Shown here piece after piece: positions 1 to 9,405 of a stretch of 64,000 bases of DNA. Source of the stretch: Massilia sp. IC2-278. Lineage in GTDB: Bacteria; Pseudomonadota; Gammaproteobacteria; Burkholderiales; Burkholderiaceae_D. Made by a program: the position numbers and the translations under genes. Within the stretch, counting starts at the first letter, position 1. Each line of letters opens with the position of its first letter. Below the pieces are notes generated by a model. It was not told the DNA's origin and searched no databases. It worked only from the letters and a program-made list of their open reading frames with translations. The stretch spans positions 62,001-126,000 of the forward strand of contig NZ_JAJFES010000007.1 in NCBI RefSeq assembly GCF_020708045.1. Reading direction: 5' to 3'.

Positions 1-1574
1 TGGGCTGGCGCCGCCACGCCGAAACCTTCTTCCTGCACGAACTGGGTCGCCGCATTGACCATCTGCTCCAGGTTCTCGATGCGGTCGGCGCCTTCCTTTT
101 CCTTCTTATAGAACTCGATCAGGCCGCTGCGCTCGAGCACCACGCCCACCATTTCCGGCAGCGGCAGTTGCTGGGTTTCGAAGCGCGCGCCCTCGATCAG
201 CCGCACGAAGCCGCCGAGCGAGGTGCCGGCCTTGCCGGTCATGTAGGGCACGGCCGCGTACAGCGAAATGCCGTAGCTGTCGGCCGCCATCTGCAATTGC
301 TCGATCGAACGGGCGCCGATGCCGCGGGTGGGGAAATTCACCACGCGCAAAAAGGCCGAATCGTTGTGCGGATTGTCCATCAGCTGCAGGTAGGCAATCG
401 CATGCTTGACCTCGGCGCGCTGGAAGTAGCGCAGGCCGCCGTACACGGTATACGGCAAGCCGGCCGCGAACAGCGCGTGCTCGATCACCCGGCTTTGCGC
501 GTTCGAGCGGTACAGGATCGCCACTTCCCTGCGCGGCATGCCGTCGGCCACCAGGCTCTTGGTTTCCTCGATGATCCACTGCGCTTCTTCCAGGTCGGAC
601 GAAGCTTCGTACACACGTACCTGCTCGCCCTGCCCCATGTCGGTACGCAGGTTCTTGCCCAAGCGCTTGGCATTGTTGGCAATCAGGAAGTTGGCGCTGT
701 CGAGGATGTGGCCGTAGGAGCGGTAGTTCTGCTCCAGCTTGATCAGGTTCTGGACGCGGAAATCGCGCTCGAAGGCCTGCATGTTGCCGACATTCGCGCC
801 GCGGAAGGCATAGATGCTCTGGTCGTCGTCGCCGACGGCAAAGATGGCGCCGCCGCCTTCTTCGGAGTGGCCGGCCAGCAGCTTCAACAGGTTGTACTGC
901 AAATCGTTCGTATCCTGGAACTCGTCGACCAGGATGTGGCGGAAACGCATCTGGTAGTGGTGGCGCAGCGGCCCGTTGCGCGACAGCAGTTCGTAGGCGC
1001 GCAGCAGCAGCTCGGCGAAGTCGACCACGCCTTCCTTGTGGCATTGCTGGTCGTAGAGTTCGTAGAGCTCGATCATGCGCCGCTCGATCGGATCGTTCGG
1101 CTCGAGCTGGCCGGCGCGCAGGCCCTGGTCCTTGGCGTTGTTGATGTAGTACATCAGCGCCTTGGCCGGGTATTTTTCGTCGTCGACGTTGTGTGCCTTG
1201 AGCATGCGCTTGATCAACGACAGCTGGTCTTGCGAGTCGAGGATCTGGAACGACTGGGGCAGCGCCGCATCCTTGTAATGGGTGCGCAGCAGGCGGTTGC
1301 ACAGGCCGTGGAAAGTGCCGATCCACATACCGCGCGTATTGATCGGCAACATGGTCGACAGACGCGTCAGCATCTCCTTCGCCGCCTTGTTCGTGAACGT
1401 CACCGCGATGATGCCGGCCGGCGATACCTGCCCGGTCTGGATCAGCCAGGCGATGCGCGTGGTCAGCACACGGGTCTTGCCCGAGCCGGCCCCCGCCAGG
1501 ATCAGCGCGCTCTGCGAAGGCAGGGTCACGGCCGCGAGTTGTTCGGGATTGAGGTTGTGAAGGAGGTTCTGCAT
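1..1574 (-). CDS. uvrD: UvrD/PcrA-type superfamily 1A DNA helicase, N-terminal part
   Basis: ATP-dependent 3'-5' DNA helicase of the UvrD/Rep/PcrA family, expected to act in nucleotide excision and mismatch repair. The reading frame starts at ATG 1574 (MQNLLHNLNPEQL) and runs off the left edge after about 524 codons; full-length relatives are about 720-780 residues, so the C-terminal part is missing. The N-terminus shows the Q-motif region (LNPEQLAAV), Walker A (AGAGSGKTRVL) and motif Ia (TFTNKAAKEM), all typical of UvrD. GGAGG-like bases sit inside the coding start rather than upstream, so the start rests on homology. Rep or PcrA cannot be excluded without the C-terminus, but the order of motifs is clear. 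Confidence 0.9.
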   Translation of the reverse strand, partial: MQNLLHNLNPEQLAAVTLPSQSALILAGAGSGKTRVLTTRIAWLIQTGQVSPAGIIAVTFTNKAAKEMLTRLSTMLPINTRGMWIGTFHGLCNRLLRTHYKDAALPQSFQILDSQDQLSLIKRMLKAHNVDDEKYPAKALMYYINNAKDQGLRAGQLEPNDPIERRMIELYELYDQQCHKEGVVDFAELLLRAYELLSRNGPLRHHYQMRFRHILVDEFQDTNDLQYNLLKLLAGHSEEGGGAIFAVGDDDQSIYAFRGANVGNMQAFERDFRVQNLIKLEQNYRSYGHILDSANFLIANNAKRLGKNLRTDMGQGEQVRVYEASSDLEEAQWIIEETKSLVADGMPRREVAILYRSNAQSRVIEHALFAAGLPYTVYGGLRYFQRAEVKHAIAYLQLMDNPHNDSAFLRVVNFPTRGIGARSIEQLQMAADSYGISLYAAVPYMTGKAGTSLGGFVRLIEGARFETQQLPLPEMVGVVLERSGLIEFYKKEKEGADRIENLEQMVNAATQFVQEEGFGVAAPA

Positions 1575-1734
1575 GCGGCCATTATACCGTTGGGATGTAC
1601 TGTATGCCCATCCAGCTGCAGCGAAAAGCGCGCCCGGCATTATCAAAATATTACTGTCGGATAATTTTACATTCCACGAGGACCGGAGTAACCGCCAGTA
1701 AATAAACCGTTGATCGAAAAGGTAAATTTATTTG

Positions 1735-1751
1735 TGGCACTGATATTGCTT
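1735..1751 (+). promoter_or_regulatory. Sigma-54 (RpoN) -24/-12 promoter
   Basis: TGGCAC, five bases, TTGCTT: an exact match to the RpoN consensus TGGCAC-N5-TTGC. It ends about 40 bp before the start of the PEP-CTERM gene and has the right orientation. Sigma-54 control by PrsK/PrsR is known for PEP-CTERM/exosortase genes, so the site fits its gene. Confidence 0.75.
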
Positions 1752-1790
1752 GCCTGACGCAGATAATTATTCCAGTACCGGATTCCTGAA

Positions 1791-2399
1791 ATGCAGATCA
1801 AATCTTTCCTCGCAGGCGCAGCCCTTGCCCTGCTGTCCCTGAACGCCGCCCAGGCCGCCGTGATCACGATCGGAGCAGACCGGGACGCTTCCGTCGGTGA
1901 CGGCGCCAGCAATGAATGGAACGTCTGGTACCGCTGGGTCGGCACCAACATGATGGGCACCTATTCCTCGCTGTTCGGTTTCGACCTGGGCAGCCTGCAG
2001 GGCAAGAAGATCAGTTCGGTCGAGTTCTCGGCCTTCCACAACTTCACCGATGCCGACGGCACCATCGGCGCCGCATTCGGCCTCGACAATACCTGGGAGT
2101 CCTCGAGCGTCGTCCGCTACACCGACATCGGTCCCGTACTGGCCAGCAATACCGCTTCGCAGGCAACGTTGAACAGCTACCAGACCTGGAAGCTGGGCAA
2201 GCCGGTCATGAGCGACGGTCGCCTGACTGTGGTGTTGAGCGGCGACGGCTGGAACGACTACGAGCCGGTCTTGCGCGGCTCCGGCCACGCCGCCTACCTG
2301 ACCGTGACCTACGCCGAGGTGCCGGAGCCGGTGTCGATCGGCCTGCTGGGCCTGGGCCTGGCCGGCATGGCCGCCGCGCGGCGCCGCAAGCCGGCCTGA
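1791..2399 (+). CDS. PEP-CTERM sorting domain-containing secreted protein
   Basis: Exported protein of 202 residues. Residues 1-22 form a signal peptide ending AAQA. The C-terminus has the full tripartite PEP-CTERM signal: VPEP, a hydrophobic helix (SIGLLGLGLAGMAA) and a basic tail (RRRKPA). Exosortase would cleave at this signal and route the protein to the cell surface or exopolysaccharide matrix. The middle part has no catalytic motif I recognise; it is rich in small and aromatic residues, as in beta-sandwich surface proteins. The gene stands alone, behind a sigma-54-type promoter and before a strong terminator. Its start is the only ATG ahead of the signal peptide; its Shine-Dalgarno is weak. 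Confidence 0.9.
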   Translation: MQIKSFLAGAALALLSLNAAQAAVITIGADRDASVGDGASNEWNVWYRWVGTNMMGTYSSLFGFDLGSLQGKKISSVEFSAFHNFTDADGTIGAAFGLDNTWESSSVVRYTDIGPVLASNTASQATLNSYQTWKLGKPVMSDGRLTVVLSGDGWNDYEPVLRGSGHAAYLTVTYAEVPEPVSIGLLGLGLAGMAAARRRKPA

Positions 2400-2418
2400 G
2401 CCGATTACGCTTTCCCGA

Positions 2419-2446
2419 AACGGCAGCCGAGGCTGCCGTTTTTATT
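2419..2446 (+). terminator. Rho-independent terminator after the PEP-CTERM gene
   Basis: Perfect inverted repeat AACGGCAGC/GCTGCCGTT with a short loop, followed by TTTATTTT, 20 bp after the stop codon. Confidence 0.9.
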
Positions 2447-2596
2447 TTCCCCAGGAAAATCAAAGGTTTCCGATAGCTCAGCCGTATCGGCATGCGCCCC
2501 TCCCGCGCGCCCCTTGTTCCGGATTTGGCTTAACTTAAGTGCAAATACGCGAAGGGATCGCGTGGACCACTACGACCCAACTTCAAGGAGGATCAC

Positions 2597-3142
2597 ATGC
2601 TGAATCGAGTTGTTACCGTTGCCGCACTGGCTGTCGGCGGGATGTTGCTGTCGAAAAAAATCAAAGGAAAACAGGATTCGAGCGGCAGTTCGGCCATTAT
2701 CGAAGCCATCGAAGTGAACGTGCCGGATAGCGTTGCCTATAACCAGTTCACCCAGTTCGAAGACTTCCCGCAGTTCATGAAGAGCGTCAAGGAAATCCGC
2801 CAGCTCGACGACAAGCGCCTGCACTGGAAAGCCAACGTTGCCGGCGAAGACAAGGAATGGGATGCCGAGATCACCGAGCAAATCCCGGACAAGCGCATCG
2901 CCTGGCGCAGCATCGGCGGCGTGCGCAATGGCGGCGTGGTCACCTTCCACAAGATTTCCGACAACGTCACCCGCGTGACCCTGCAGATGGATTACGAACC
3001 GGAAGGCGTGCTCGAGCAGATTGGCGACGCACTGGGCGCCGTGCGCATGGAAGCGCGCAGCAACCTGTCGAACTTCAAGGAATTGCTGGAAAAGCGTGGC
3101 TCGGAAACGGGGGCGTGGCGTGGGAAGATCAACCAGCATTGA
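2597..3142 (+). CDS. SRPBCC-family (polyketide cyclase/dehydrase-like) protein
   Basis: Protein of 181 residues. After an N-terminal hydrophobic segment (residues 4-18, probable signal anchor) and a short linker, residues 35-165 look like an SRPBCC/START-like domain of the COG5637 type: IEVNVPDSVAYNQFTQFEDFPQFM, then VTRVTLQMDYEP and a C-terminal helix. Members bind hydrophobic ligands; several are linked to envelope stress, but no substrate can be named. The start is fixed by a strong AAGGAGG eight bases upstream. The gene is monocistronic with a terminator 20 bp after its stop. Confidence 0.8.
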   Translation: MLNRVVTVAALAVGGMLLSKKIKGKQDSSGSSAIIEAIEVNVPDSVAYNQFTQFEDFPQFMKSVKEIRQLDDKRLHWKANVAGEDKEWDAEITEQIPDKRIAWRSIGGVRNGGVVTFHKISDNVTRVTLQMDYEPEGVLEQIGDALGAVRMEARSNLSNFKELLEKRGSETGAWRGKINQH

Positions 3143-3161
3143 TTTGCCAGGTTGAAAATGA

Positions 3162-3190
3162 AACGCCACCTGAACGGTGGCGTTTTTTAT
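3162..3190 (+). terminator. Rho-independent terminator after the SRPBCC gene
   Basis: AACGCCACC, loop TGAAC, GGTGGCGTT, then a T-run TTTTTTAT. Confidence 0.9.
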
Positions 3191-3203
3191 GTCGGCTTCG
3201 TCT

Positions 3204-3408
3204 CCCGTACGGTGGGCACCCCGTGCCCACGCGGTTACGTGCGCATCCTTGCACCGCTGGCTGCGGCATATCGCTCGAATCATCGAACGAAAACCGGAAC
3301 GTGTCGCCGTTGACGTTCAATGCATATTTTTGCGAGCGATAGATTTCGGCCAACACAACAAGCACGGGCACGTAACCGCGTGGGCACAGAGTGCCCACCC
3401 TACGGTTG
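3204..3408. repeat. Paired inverted palindrome element (REPIN-like), copy A
   Basis: Two palindromes with core GTGGGCAC-3 nt-GTGCCCAC (3212-3230 and 3380-3398). The flank of the first reads GCGGTTACGTG and that of the second reads CACGTAACCGC, so the two halves are inverted relative to each other over about 200 bp. The same arrangement recurs at about 9.1, 21.4 and 58.2 kb. Confidence 0.8.
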
Positions 3409-3442
3409 AGGCCACTAGCCGGAGTTCAGGCTGACGGCCCTA

Positions 3443-5521
3443 TCACCACACCCGGCACCGCTTCACCGCCGCCATCGGCTGGCCCGGCTTGCAATTGAAG
3501 GCCTTTTCGAACTCCGGCATGTTGATCACGACACCATTCACCCGGTACTTGCCCGGCGAGTGAGGATCGGTTGCGGCCGACACGCGCAAGTTTTCCGGCC
3601 GGTCGTTTTCGCAAGCCCATTGTGCGAAGCCGACGAAGAAACGCTGCTCTGGCGACAGGCCATCGCGTGGAGGCTGGGCCTGCTGCGGCATGCTCGCCAT
3701 CTGTGTCTTCCACGCCATCCAGCCTAGGATCAGGCCGCCGAGGTCGGCCACGTCTTCACCCAGGGTCAGCTTGCTGTTGATCTTGATGTCGTCGACCACC
3801 GTGTACTGGGCGTACTGGTCGACGATGCACTGGGCGCGCTCCTCGAAGGCCTTGCCGTCCTTCTTCGTCCACCAGTCCTTCAGATTCCCCTTCGAATCAA
3901 ACTGGCGTCCTTCGTCGTCAAAGGCGTGGGTCAGTTCGTGGCCGATGGTGCCGCCGGTGTTGCCGTAGTTCGGCGCGTCATCCATCTTCGGGTCGAACAG
4001 CGGCGGTTGCAGCACGCCGGCCGGGAAGTTGATGTCGTTCATCTGCGGGTTGAAGTAGGCGTTCACCGTCGGCGGCGTCATCAGCCATTCGGCGCGGTCG
4101 AGCGGCTTGCCGATCTTGGCCAGCTGGCGCCGGTTCTCGAAGGTCGTGCCGCGCACCACGTTGCCGGCGAAATCATCGGCCTTGACCTCGAAGGCCGAGT
4201 AATCGCGCCAGGTGTCCGGGTAGCCGATCTTGTTGACGATGGTGTCGAGCTTTTCGCGGGCGCGCTGCTTGGTTTCCGCGCTCATCCATTCCAGCGAGTC
4301 GATGTCCTTCGCCATCGCTTCTTCTACCTGGCGCGTCATGTGCAGCGACTTCGCCTTCAGTTCCGGAGAGAACGCGCGGCTGACGAACTCCTGGCCCAGC
4401 GCTTCGCCGAGCTGGTGGTCGACCAGCTGCACACAGCGCTTCCAGCGCGGCTGCTGCTTTTCCACGCCGCGCAGGGTTTGCATGAAGAAGGCGAAATGCG
4501 GCTCGTCGAACTGCGGCGACAGGGCCGGCGCCATGTCTTGCAGCACGTGCCAGCGCAGGTAGGTCTTGATGGCGGCCAGGTCCTGGCTCTTCAATTGCTT
4601 CGCGAATTCCTTGAAGAATTTAGGTTCGGTGACATTAAAGTCGTTCACATCGGACTGGCCGACGGCAGCCAGGTAAGCCTTCCAGTCGAAGCCCGGCGTC
4701 ATCGCCTGCACCTGCTTCAGGCTGGCCTTGTGAAAGAGATTGTAGGGATCGCGCTGCTCGACGCGGGTCAGCGATGCTTTCGCCAGCGCGGTTTCGATGC
4801 GCATCACGGTGGCGGCCGAGCGTTTCGCCGCTGCCTCGCTCTCGCCGGCCAGGCCGAACATGGTGGCGATGTGGGCTTCGTACTTGCTGCGCAGGGTTTT
4901 GGAGTGGGCGTCGGTCTTCACGTAGTAGTCGCGGTCCGGCAGGCCCAGGCCGCCGGCGCCGGCAAAGGCGATCACGCGGGTCGAGTCGCCGAAGTCCTGG
5001 TTCGAGCTGAAGCCGAAGAAGAAGTCGTCGCTCGACAGGCCCAGGTGCAGCGCGGCCAGCACCTGCGACAAGTCGCGCGTCGACTTCATGGCGTCGATGC
5101 GTTCCATCCAGGGCGCCAGTGGCGCGGCGCCGCGCTTGGCGATCGCGGCTTCGTCCATGCAGGCGCCGAAGTAGTCGCCGATCTTTTGCTGGGTGACGCT
5201 GCGGCCTTCCTTCTGTTTCGCCAGGCCGTCGAGGATGCCCCACAGGTAGCGCTGGTTGTCCTGCGCCAGCTTGCTGTACACCGACCAGCGCGCCTGGTCG
5301 CTCGGGACCGGATTGTTCTTCATCCAGCCGCCGCAGGCGTACTGGTAGAAGTCGACGCAGGGGTCGGCGCTCTTGTCCATCGAGCGCACGTCGAGGCCGG
5401 GCGTGTAGGGGAAGGTGGTGGCCGGCTGCTCAGCCTGGGTGGGTTGGGAGGTTTGGGCGGAGGCGAACGCGGCGGAGCCGGCGAGCGAGATGCCCAGGGC
5501 GATACGAGTGAGGTGACGCAT
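3443..5521 (-). CDS. M13 family zinc metallopeptidase (neprilysin/PepO-like)
   Basis: Secreted or periplasmic zinc endopeptidase of 692 residues, the usual M13 length, acting on oligopeptides. A signal peptide (RHLTRIALGISLAGSAAFASAQ) is followed by the M13 N-terminal domain (DPCVDFYQYACGGW). The gluzincin motif HELTH is at residues 528-532, followed by AFDDEGRQFD and the third ligand region GEDVADLGG. The protein ends in the family-typical CRVW. Start chosen at ATG 5521, directly ahead of the signal peptide; an in-frame ATG at 5560 would put 13 non-signal residues in front. Monocistronic and convergent with the SRPBCC gene. Confidence 0.93.
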   Translation of the reverse strand: MRHLTRIALGISLAGSAAFASAQTSQPTQAEQPATTFPYTPGLDVRSMDKSADPCVDFYQYACGGWMKNNPVPSDQARWSVYSKLAQDNQRYLWGILDGLAKQKEGRSVTQQKIGDYFGACMDEAAIAKRGAAPLAPWMERIDAMKSTRDLSQVLAALHLGLSSDDFFFGFSSNQDFGDSTRVIAFAGAGGLGLPDRDYYVKTDAHSKTLRSKYEAHIATMFGLAGESEAAAKRSAATVMRIETALAKASLTRVEQRDPYNLFHKASLKQVQAMTPGFDWKAYLAAVGQSDVNDFNVTEPKFFKEFAKQLKSQDLAAIKTYLRWHVLQDMAPALSPQFDEPHFAFFMQTLRGVEKQQPRWKRCVQLVDHQLGEALGQEFVSRAFSPELKAKSLHMTRQVEEAMAKDIDSLEWMSAETKQRAREKLDTIVNKIGYPDTWRDYSAFEVKADDFAGNVVRGTTFENRRQLAKIGKPLDRAEWLMTPPTVNAYFNPQMNDINFPAGVLQPPLFDPKMDDAPNYGNTGGTIGHELTHAFDDEGRQFDSKGNLKDWWTKKDGKAFEERAQCIVDQYAQYTVVDDIKINSKLTLGEDVADLGGLILGWMAWKTQMASMPQQAQPPRDGLSPEQRFFVGFAQWACENDRPENLRVSAATDPHSPGKYRVNGVVINMPEFEKAFNCKPGQPMAAVKRCRVW

Positions 5522-5620
5522 GGGAAGGTTTTCCGAAAAATTGACTACGCATGCTGACACATAAATATTGCCTAAGCAATATCAAACACGGGGCTGACCT
5601 CGCGTTTTGCCGGCGCCCAT

Positions 5621-5653
5621 GAAAAAAGCCGCTGCCCATGCAGGCAGCGGCTT
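5621..5653 (-). terminator. Rho-independent terminator of glf
   Basis: On the minus strand, AAGCCGCTGCC, loop TGCATG, GGCAGCGGCTT, then a T-run. It lies 45 bp after the glf stop. Confidence 0.9.
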
Positions 5654-5698
5654 CATCGATGCGTTTCCAGCCGGCGACAAGGCCGGCTGTTACTCTTA

Positions 5699-7204
<1,506 letters not shown>

Positions 7205-8983
7205 TTGTCTACCCGCCCACTGGTCCGTACCGTCCTGAGCAGCCTGGTCGCTGCCGCCCTCGCCTTCCCTGCCGCCGCCTTCGCTGCGGAACCGGCATGG
7301 GTTACCAAGAGCAACGACAACGCCAAGGTCTTGTTGAACGTGCTGGCCAAGTATTCGCCGGAAGGCGCCAGCAACCTGGGCGTGGAAGGCTACGATGAAC
7401 AGATCACCGACATGTCGCGCGACCAGTTCGAGGCCACCAACAAGGACCTGCGTGCCGCGATTGCCGAATACCAGAAGCGCCTGAAAGCCGAGTCCGATCC
7501 GAAGGTGAAGCAGGACCTGGAAATCCTGATCGGCAAGGCCAACGACCAGATCCGCACCGCCGCCCTCGACCGCAAGTACTTCATGCCCTTCATCGACCTG
7601 ACCGGCATGATGTTCGGCGTGATGCGCGCCACGCTCGACCCGCGCATCCCGAAAGACCGCCAGCAGACCCTGCTCGTGCGCCTGGAGAAGTACGCCGGCC
7701 TGGCCAAGGGTTACCGCCCGGTTACCGACCTGGCGCACGAGCGCCTGCAGGAGCGCCTGAAGGCCAACAAGAATCTGCTCGGCCCGTACAAAGGCGAAAT
7801 CGAGCAATCGCTGAACGACGCCCCGACCCTGATCAAGGGCATGCGCGACCTGCTGGCCAAGAGCGGCCTGCAAGGCTGGGAAAAGAGCTTCGGTACGCTG
7901 GAACAACAGCTCACCGCTTATAACGCGCGCCTGAAGGCCGAGCTGCTGCCGCGCGCGCGTACGGATCACCGCCTGCCGGCCGAGGTGTACGCGAACAACC
8001 TGCGCGAGTTCGGCGTCGACATCAGCCCGCAGGAACTGATCGCCAAGTCGCTGACCTCGTTCGCCGAGATCCGCAACCAGATGCAGATCACCGCCGGCCT
8101 GATCGCCAAGGAACGCGGCTTCAAGGATGCCGACTACCGCGCCGTGATGCTGCAGTTGAAGAAAGACCAGATTCCGCTGGATAAAGTGATGCCGATCTAT
8201 GCCCAGCGCCTGGCATCGCTGGAAGCCGCCGCGCGCGAGCAGCACATCGTCACCCTGCCCCAGCGCAAGGCCGTGATCCGCCTGGCCACTGCCGCCGAGA
8301 ACGCCCAGCAGCCGGCGCCGCACATGAGCCCGCCTCGCCTGATCGGCAACACCGGCGAATACGGCGAATTCGTGCTGACCACGGGCATGCCGCCGGATGC
8401 TTCCGGCAAGACGATGGTGTTCGACGACTTCACCCACGAAGCCGGCACCTGGTCGATCACGGCGCACGAAGCGCGCCCGGGCCATGAACTGCAATTTGCC
8501 AAGATGATCGAGACCGGCGTCTCGACGGCGCGCGCGGTGTTCGCCTTCAACAGCGTCAACGTGGAGGGCTGGGCCTTGTATGCGGAAGCGGAAATGCAGC
8601 CTTACGAACCGCTCGACGGCCAGCTGTTCGCCCTGCAAGCCCGCGCCATGCGCGCCGCCCGCGCCTTCCTCGATCCGATGGTGAACCTGGGTGAAATCAC
8701 GCCTGAGGGCGTGAAGGCCTTCCTGATGTCGGATGTCGGCTTGTCGGAGGGTATGGCCACCCAGGAAATGCAGCGCTACACCTTCCGCGCGCCGGGGCAG
8801 GCGACGTCTTACTTCTACGGCTACCAGCGTTTGATGGAAACGCGCCAGGCGGCCGAAGTGACGCTGGGCAACAAGTTCGACCGCCAGAAATTCAACGACT
8901 TCGTGCTGGCCCAGGGGCTGGTGCCGCCTGCGCTGCTGCGCAAGGCGGTGATGGAGGAATTTGTGCCGGCGATGCGCAAGTAA
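7205..8983 (+). CDS. DUF885 family secreted protein (putative metallopeptidase)
   Basis: Protein of 592 residues with a signal peptide (residues 1-27, cleaved near AAFAAE). The DUF885 hallmark HEARPGHELQ lies near residue 422, a gluzincin-like helix with the first His-Glu and a second His; WALYAEA follows, where the family carries its third ligand. Relatives are called carboxypeptidase-like, but substrates are mostly unknown. The start codon is TTG at 7205, seven bases after AGGAG; no ATG precedes the signal peptide in frame. Monocistronic; terminator follows. Confidence 0.85.
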   Translation: MSTRPLVRTVLSSLVAAALAFPAAAFAAEPAWVTKSNDNAKVLLNVLAKYSPEGASNLGVEGYDEQITDMSRDQFEATNKDLRAAIAEYQKRLKAESDPKVKQDLEILIGKANDQIRTAALDRKYFMPFIDLTGMMFGVMRATLDPRIPKDRQQTLLVRLEKYAGLAKGYRPVTDLAHERLQERLKANKNLLGPYKGEIEQSLNDAPTLIKGMRDLLAKSGLQGWEKSFGTLEQQLTAYNARLKAELLPRARTDHRLPAEVYANNLREFGVDISPQELIAKSLTSFAEIRNQMQITAGLIAKERGFKDADYRAVMLQLKKDQIPLDKVMPIYAQRLASLEAAAREQHIVTLPQRKAVIRLATAAENAQQPAPHMSPPRLIGNTGEYGEFVLTTGMPPDASGKTMVFDDFTHEAGTWSITAHEARPGHELQFAKMIETGVSTARAVFAFNSVNVEGWALYAEAEMQPYEPLDGQLFALQARAMRAARAFLDPMVNLGEITPEGVKAFLMSDVGLSEGMATQEMQRYTFRAPGQATSYFYGYQRLMETRQAAEVTLGNKFDRQKFNDFVLAQGLVPPALLRKAVMEEFVPAMRK

Positions 8984-9001
8984 GCGGCATCGATGCAAGA
9001 G

Positions 9002-9040
9002 AATGGCCGGGGTGCTCGCGCATCCCGGCCATTGTTATTT
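9002..9040 (+). terminator. Rho-independent terminator after the DUF885 gene
   Basis: AATGGCCGGG, a 12-nt loop, CCCGGCCATT, then GTTATTT. Confidence 0.8.
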
Positions 9041-9052
9041 GCGGCGGCATTG

Positions 9053-9280
9053 ACCGTACGGTGGGGTGTTTGAGGCTGGGGGCCTCAAACACGAAGTGCC
9101 CACGCGGTTACGTGCGCGTGATTACACCCATGGCCGTAAATTCTCGCTCGCGAATTCAGCCACGGACGGCACGACATGCATGCGTTTCGTCCGTCTCATG
9201 TTTCGCGAGCGAGTCGGAGCCGCCGGCGGTGCAAGGAAATGCACGTAACCGCGTGGGCACGGGGTGCCCACCGTACGGTT
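9053..9280. repeat. Paired inverted palindrome element (REPIN-like), copy B, interrupted
   Basis: The right half (9242-9280) is the standard GTGGGCAC/GTGCCCAC palindrome. The left half keeps the outer flanks (CGTACGGTGGG and GTGCCCACGCGGTTACGTG), but its centre is replaced by a second perfect hairpin, GTGTTTGAGGC-5 nt-GCCTCAAACAC (9066-9092). Confidence 0.75.
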
Positions 9281-9381
9281 GAAGCTGCAAGCCAAAAAAA
9301 TGATCGGCATGCGCAAGCATCCACGAACACATCGAACGAAGCCGCAGGCCGAAAAAAATGGCCGGCAATGCGCAAGCATCC
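9281..9381. repeat. Imperfect 42-44 bp direct repeat, two units
   Basis: Unit 1 (9281-9322) and unit 2 (9338-9381) share GAAGC-GCA-GCC, an A-run, ATG--CGGC and ATGCGCAAGCATCC. They lie next to palindrome copy B. Unit 2 doubles as a terminator. Confidence 0.7.
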
Positions 9382-9386
9382 CGGCC
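9351..9386 (-). terminator. Rho-independent terminator for the heptad-repeat protein gene
   Basis: On the minus strand, GGCCGG, a loop, CCGGCC, then ATTTTTTTC. Confidence 0.75.
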
Positions 9387-9405
9387 TTTTCATTCAGCAG
9401 ACAAA

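Larger units (their letters stand above)
3143..3442. other. Intergenic region between convergent genes
   Basis: No gene seen. It holds the terminator of the SRPBCC gene (3162-3190) and a paired palindrome element (3204-3408); nothing else recognisable. Confidence 0.7.
8984..9405. other. Intergenic region with terminators and repeats
   Basis: No gene seen between two convergent genes. It holds a terminator (9002-9040), palindrome pair copy B (9053-9280) and a 42-44 bp direct repeat (9281-9322 and 9338-9381), the second unit of which is the terminator of the minus-strand gene. Confidence 0.7.

Noticed and set aside
168..1664. Open frame of 498 codons on the plus strand over the UvrD gene
   Set aside because: Shadow frame; the minus strand has helicase motifs in order.
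3204..3408. CRISPR array or attachment site
   Set aside because: Only two palindromes per locus, inverted rather than direct, with no regular spacers and no cas genes.
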